DNA of 64,000 nucleotides from Bog-756 sp963777665 (GTDB lineage Bacteria > Actinomycetota > Acidimicrobiia > Acidimicrobiales > RAAP-2): positions 1,116,001-1,180,000 of the forward strand of contig CAVZRJ010000001.1 of assembly GCA_963777665.1 (NCBI GenBank), read 5' to 3'. A program made the translations under genes and the position numbers. This document shows, piece after piece, positions 62,622-64,000 of this stretch; the first letter of the stretch is position 1; the number at the start of each line of letters is the position of its first letter. Below the pieces are notes generated by a model. The model was not told the origin of the DNA and searched no databases. It saw only the letters and a program-made list of their open reading frames with translations.

Positions 62622-64000
62622 TCAGGCGCCGGACGCGCCAGGAGGTACGAGGGCGCCGATCTTGGCAAACCACTCCTCGTCCTCGCCGGGGAACCGGAGC
62701 GAACACCAGGGAAAGACCCGGGTGAGGTTGGCGTTGTAGAAGGGGTCCTCGTGGTGGAGCAGGTCCCACCACCGGTTCAGGAACTCCCCAGAGTCGACGG
62801 CATATCCCGAAAGCCCACGGCTCACCGACTCGTAGTGGACGAGCTCCGCGTAGGGCGTGTAGAGCAGACGGTAACCGGCCTGACCGAGGCGGATGCAGAA
62901 ATCGGTGTCGTTGTACACGACCGGGAGCGCCTCGTCGAACCCTCCGAGCTCTGCGAACACGTCGCGCCGAACCAGCATGCACGCCGCGGTCAGCGCGCTG
63001 TAGGACCGGACCGCCCTGTCCCACCCCCCGTACCCGCTCCGGCCCGGGGGCTTGCCGTTGAAGATGTGCAATGCGATCCCGCCGATCCCGAGCACCACCC
63101 CCGCGTGCTGCAACGTTCCGTCGGGATAGAGGAGACGCGCGCCGACGGCCCCGACCTCGGGCCGCTGTCCCAGCTCGACGAGCGCATGCAGCCATCCCTC
63201 GGATAGGGCCTCGATGTCGTTGTTGAGGAAGAGGAGCATGTCGGCTCCGGACGCGGCGGCCGCGAGATTGTTGATGGCCGCCCAGTTGAACGGGCCCGGG
63301 TAGTCGAGCACCCGGGTTGCCGGTCGGGCCTCGAGCCGGGCACGGAGCACCCGGGTCTCGGGTTCGATGCTGCCGTTGTCGATGAGCACGACCTCGCTGA
63401 TCGGATAGCCGGGTGAGCGTTCGAGCGACCGCAGGCAGGCTGCAGTGAGGGCAGCCTGGTCGCGGAACGGGATGATCACGCAGACCGTTGGTGACGCGAT
63501 GATCTCGCGCCGCACACGATAGGTGCCGGAGATCGGTCCCGGCTCGACCGTTCCCCGGATGCCGCGCCGGGACACCGCGTCCTCGACGACACGGCGACTG
63601 GCGGTATACGCCCAGGGCTTCGCCGCGGGATCACCGGCTGCAGACCCCGCCACCATCCGCCAGTGGTAGAGGACCCTGGGGATGTGGACCACCCGCCGGG
63701 CCAGCTCGGTGGATCGGAGCATGACGTCGAAGTCCTGGCTGCCGTCGAACTCCGGCCGGAACCCCCCGATCCGCTCGATCAGGTCGCGCCGGATGGCGGT
63801 CAGATGACCGAGATAGGGATGGGAGAGGAGCAGCTCGGGGTCCCAGTCCGGCTTGAAATTCGGCTGGCACGGCCGGCCGATCTCGTCGAGCTTGTCCTCG
63901 TCGGAGTAGATGACGTCTGCATCGTCGACGGTCAGCGCCACCCTGCCGATCTCAGCGAGGGCTTCGGGTTCCACCAGGTCGTCATGGTCGACCAGGATCA
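62622..64000 (-). CDS. Tandem GT2 glycosyltransferase (partial, right edge)
   Basis: The C-terminal about 459 residues of a larger protein running off the window. The first visible part (LVDHDDLVEP, YSDEDKLDEIGR, GGFRPEFDGSQDFDVMLR) is the end of one GT2 domain. A second GT2 domain begins at CVIIPFRDQAALTAACLRSL and carries EVVLIDNGSIEP and LLFLNNDIE; the acceptor loop is GFDEALPVVYNDTDFCIRLG. Double GT2 proteins of this type often assemble O-antigen- or rhamnan-like chains. It is the first visible gene of a tight minus-strand operon with the dehydrogenase, GT2 and epimerase. No frame break is seen in the visible part. Confidence 0.85.
   Translation of the reverse strand, partial: ILVDHDDLVEPEALAEIGRVALTVDDADVIYSDEDKLDEIGRPCQPNFKPDWDPELLLSHPYLGHLTAIRRDLIERIGGFRPEFDGSQDFDVMLRSTELARRVVHIPRVLYHWRMVAGSAAGDPAAKPWAYTASRRVVEDAVSRRGIRGTVEPGPISGTYRVRREIIASPTVCVIIPFRDQAALTAACLRSLERSPGYPISEVVLIDNGSIEPETRVLRARLEARPATRVLDYPGPFNWAAINNLAAAASGADMLLFLNNDIEALSEGWLHALVELGQRPEVGAVGARLLYPDGTLQHAGVVLGIGGIALHIFNGKPPGRSGYGGWDRAVRSYSALTAACMLVRRDVFAELGGFDEALPVVYNDTDFCIRLGQAGYRLLYTPYAELVHYESVSRGLSGYAVDSGEFLNRWWDLLHHEDPFYNANLTRVFPWCSLRFPGEDEEWFAKIGALVPPGASGA

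Overview
The window is about 64 kb of high-GC DNA, almost fully coding and rich in GTG starts and 4-base ATGA/GTGA stop-start overlaps. DUF2510 proteins, a mycothiol-type DinB-like protein, an actinobacterial LexA-type box, a RipA-like NlpC/P60 protein and a Tad-type pilus operon point to a high-GC Gram-positive actinobacterium. An Acidimicrobiia-like lineage is my inference and was not tested. No rRNA, CRISPR array, transposase or prophage was seen.

Layout. (1) 1-3.3 kb, minus strand: the start of a Tad/Flp pilus operon (lipoprotein, secreted protein, CpaB-like, CpaE-like, start of a probable CpaF). (2) 4.1-9.1 kb: housekeeping genes (EttA, threonine aldolase, DinB-like protein, DUF503) and a secreted protein with two near-identical DUF5666 domains. 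(3) 9.4-18.6 kb: a patchier accessory stretch with a Fic protein, two different nucleotidyltransferase pairs resembling toxin-antitoxin modules (one frameshifted), a fatty acid desaturase, a broken thioredoxin-like gene and an exonuclease/GIY-YIG gene under an SOS-type box. (4) 18.7-26.6 kb: metabolism (TrpD, acyl-CoA dehydrogenase, 2,4-dienoyl-CoA reductase-type SDR, sulfatase, aldo/keto reductase, P450). (5) 26.7-37 kb: a Pel-like exopolysaccharide locus (TPR protein, PelF, PelG-like exporter, anchored extracytoplasmic protein) next to three EAL-domain proteins and a mazEF pair. (6) 37-44.4 kb: a decayed glycan locus ending at a tRNA. (7) 44.6-52.6 kb: an intact block (carboxylesterase, NlpC/P60, glycosyltransferase, PlsC, epimerase, GNAT, methyltransferase). 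(8) 52.6-64 kb: a second glycan locus, partly frameshifted and then intact, with an epimerase, a dolichyl-phosphate-sugar-synthase-like enzyme, a UDP-sugar dehydrogenase and a tandem GT2 running off the right edge.

How it fits together. Most of the right half concerns the cell surface: c-di-GMP turnover next to a PelF/PelG pair, and two diverged copies of a GT4 / short coiled-coil / GT2 cassette in opposite orientations at 38.5-41.9 kb and 52.6-56.2 kb. About twenty single-base frame disruptions fall in the glycan genes of 37-44 and 52.6-60 kb, and almost none in the intervening 8 kb or in the left half. That pattern suggests real decay of surface-glycan genes, although local consensus errors are not excluded. 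The most unusual single signals are the PelF/PelG locus with its unrecognised anchored protein, the paired cassettes, the nucleotidyltransferase modules, and a 74-nt tRNA with a UAA anticodon but a short variable loop.
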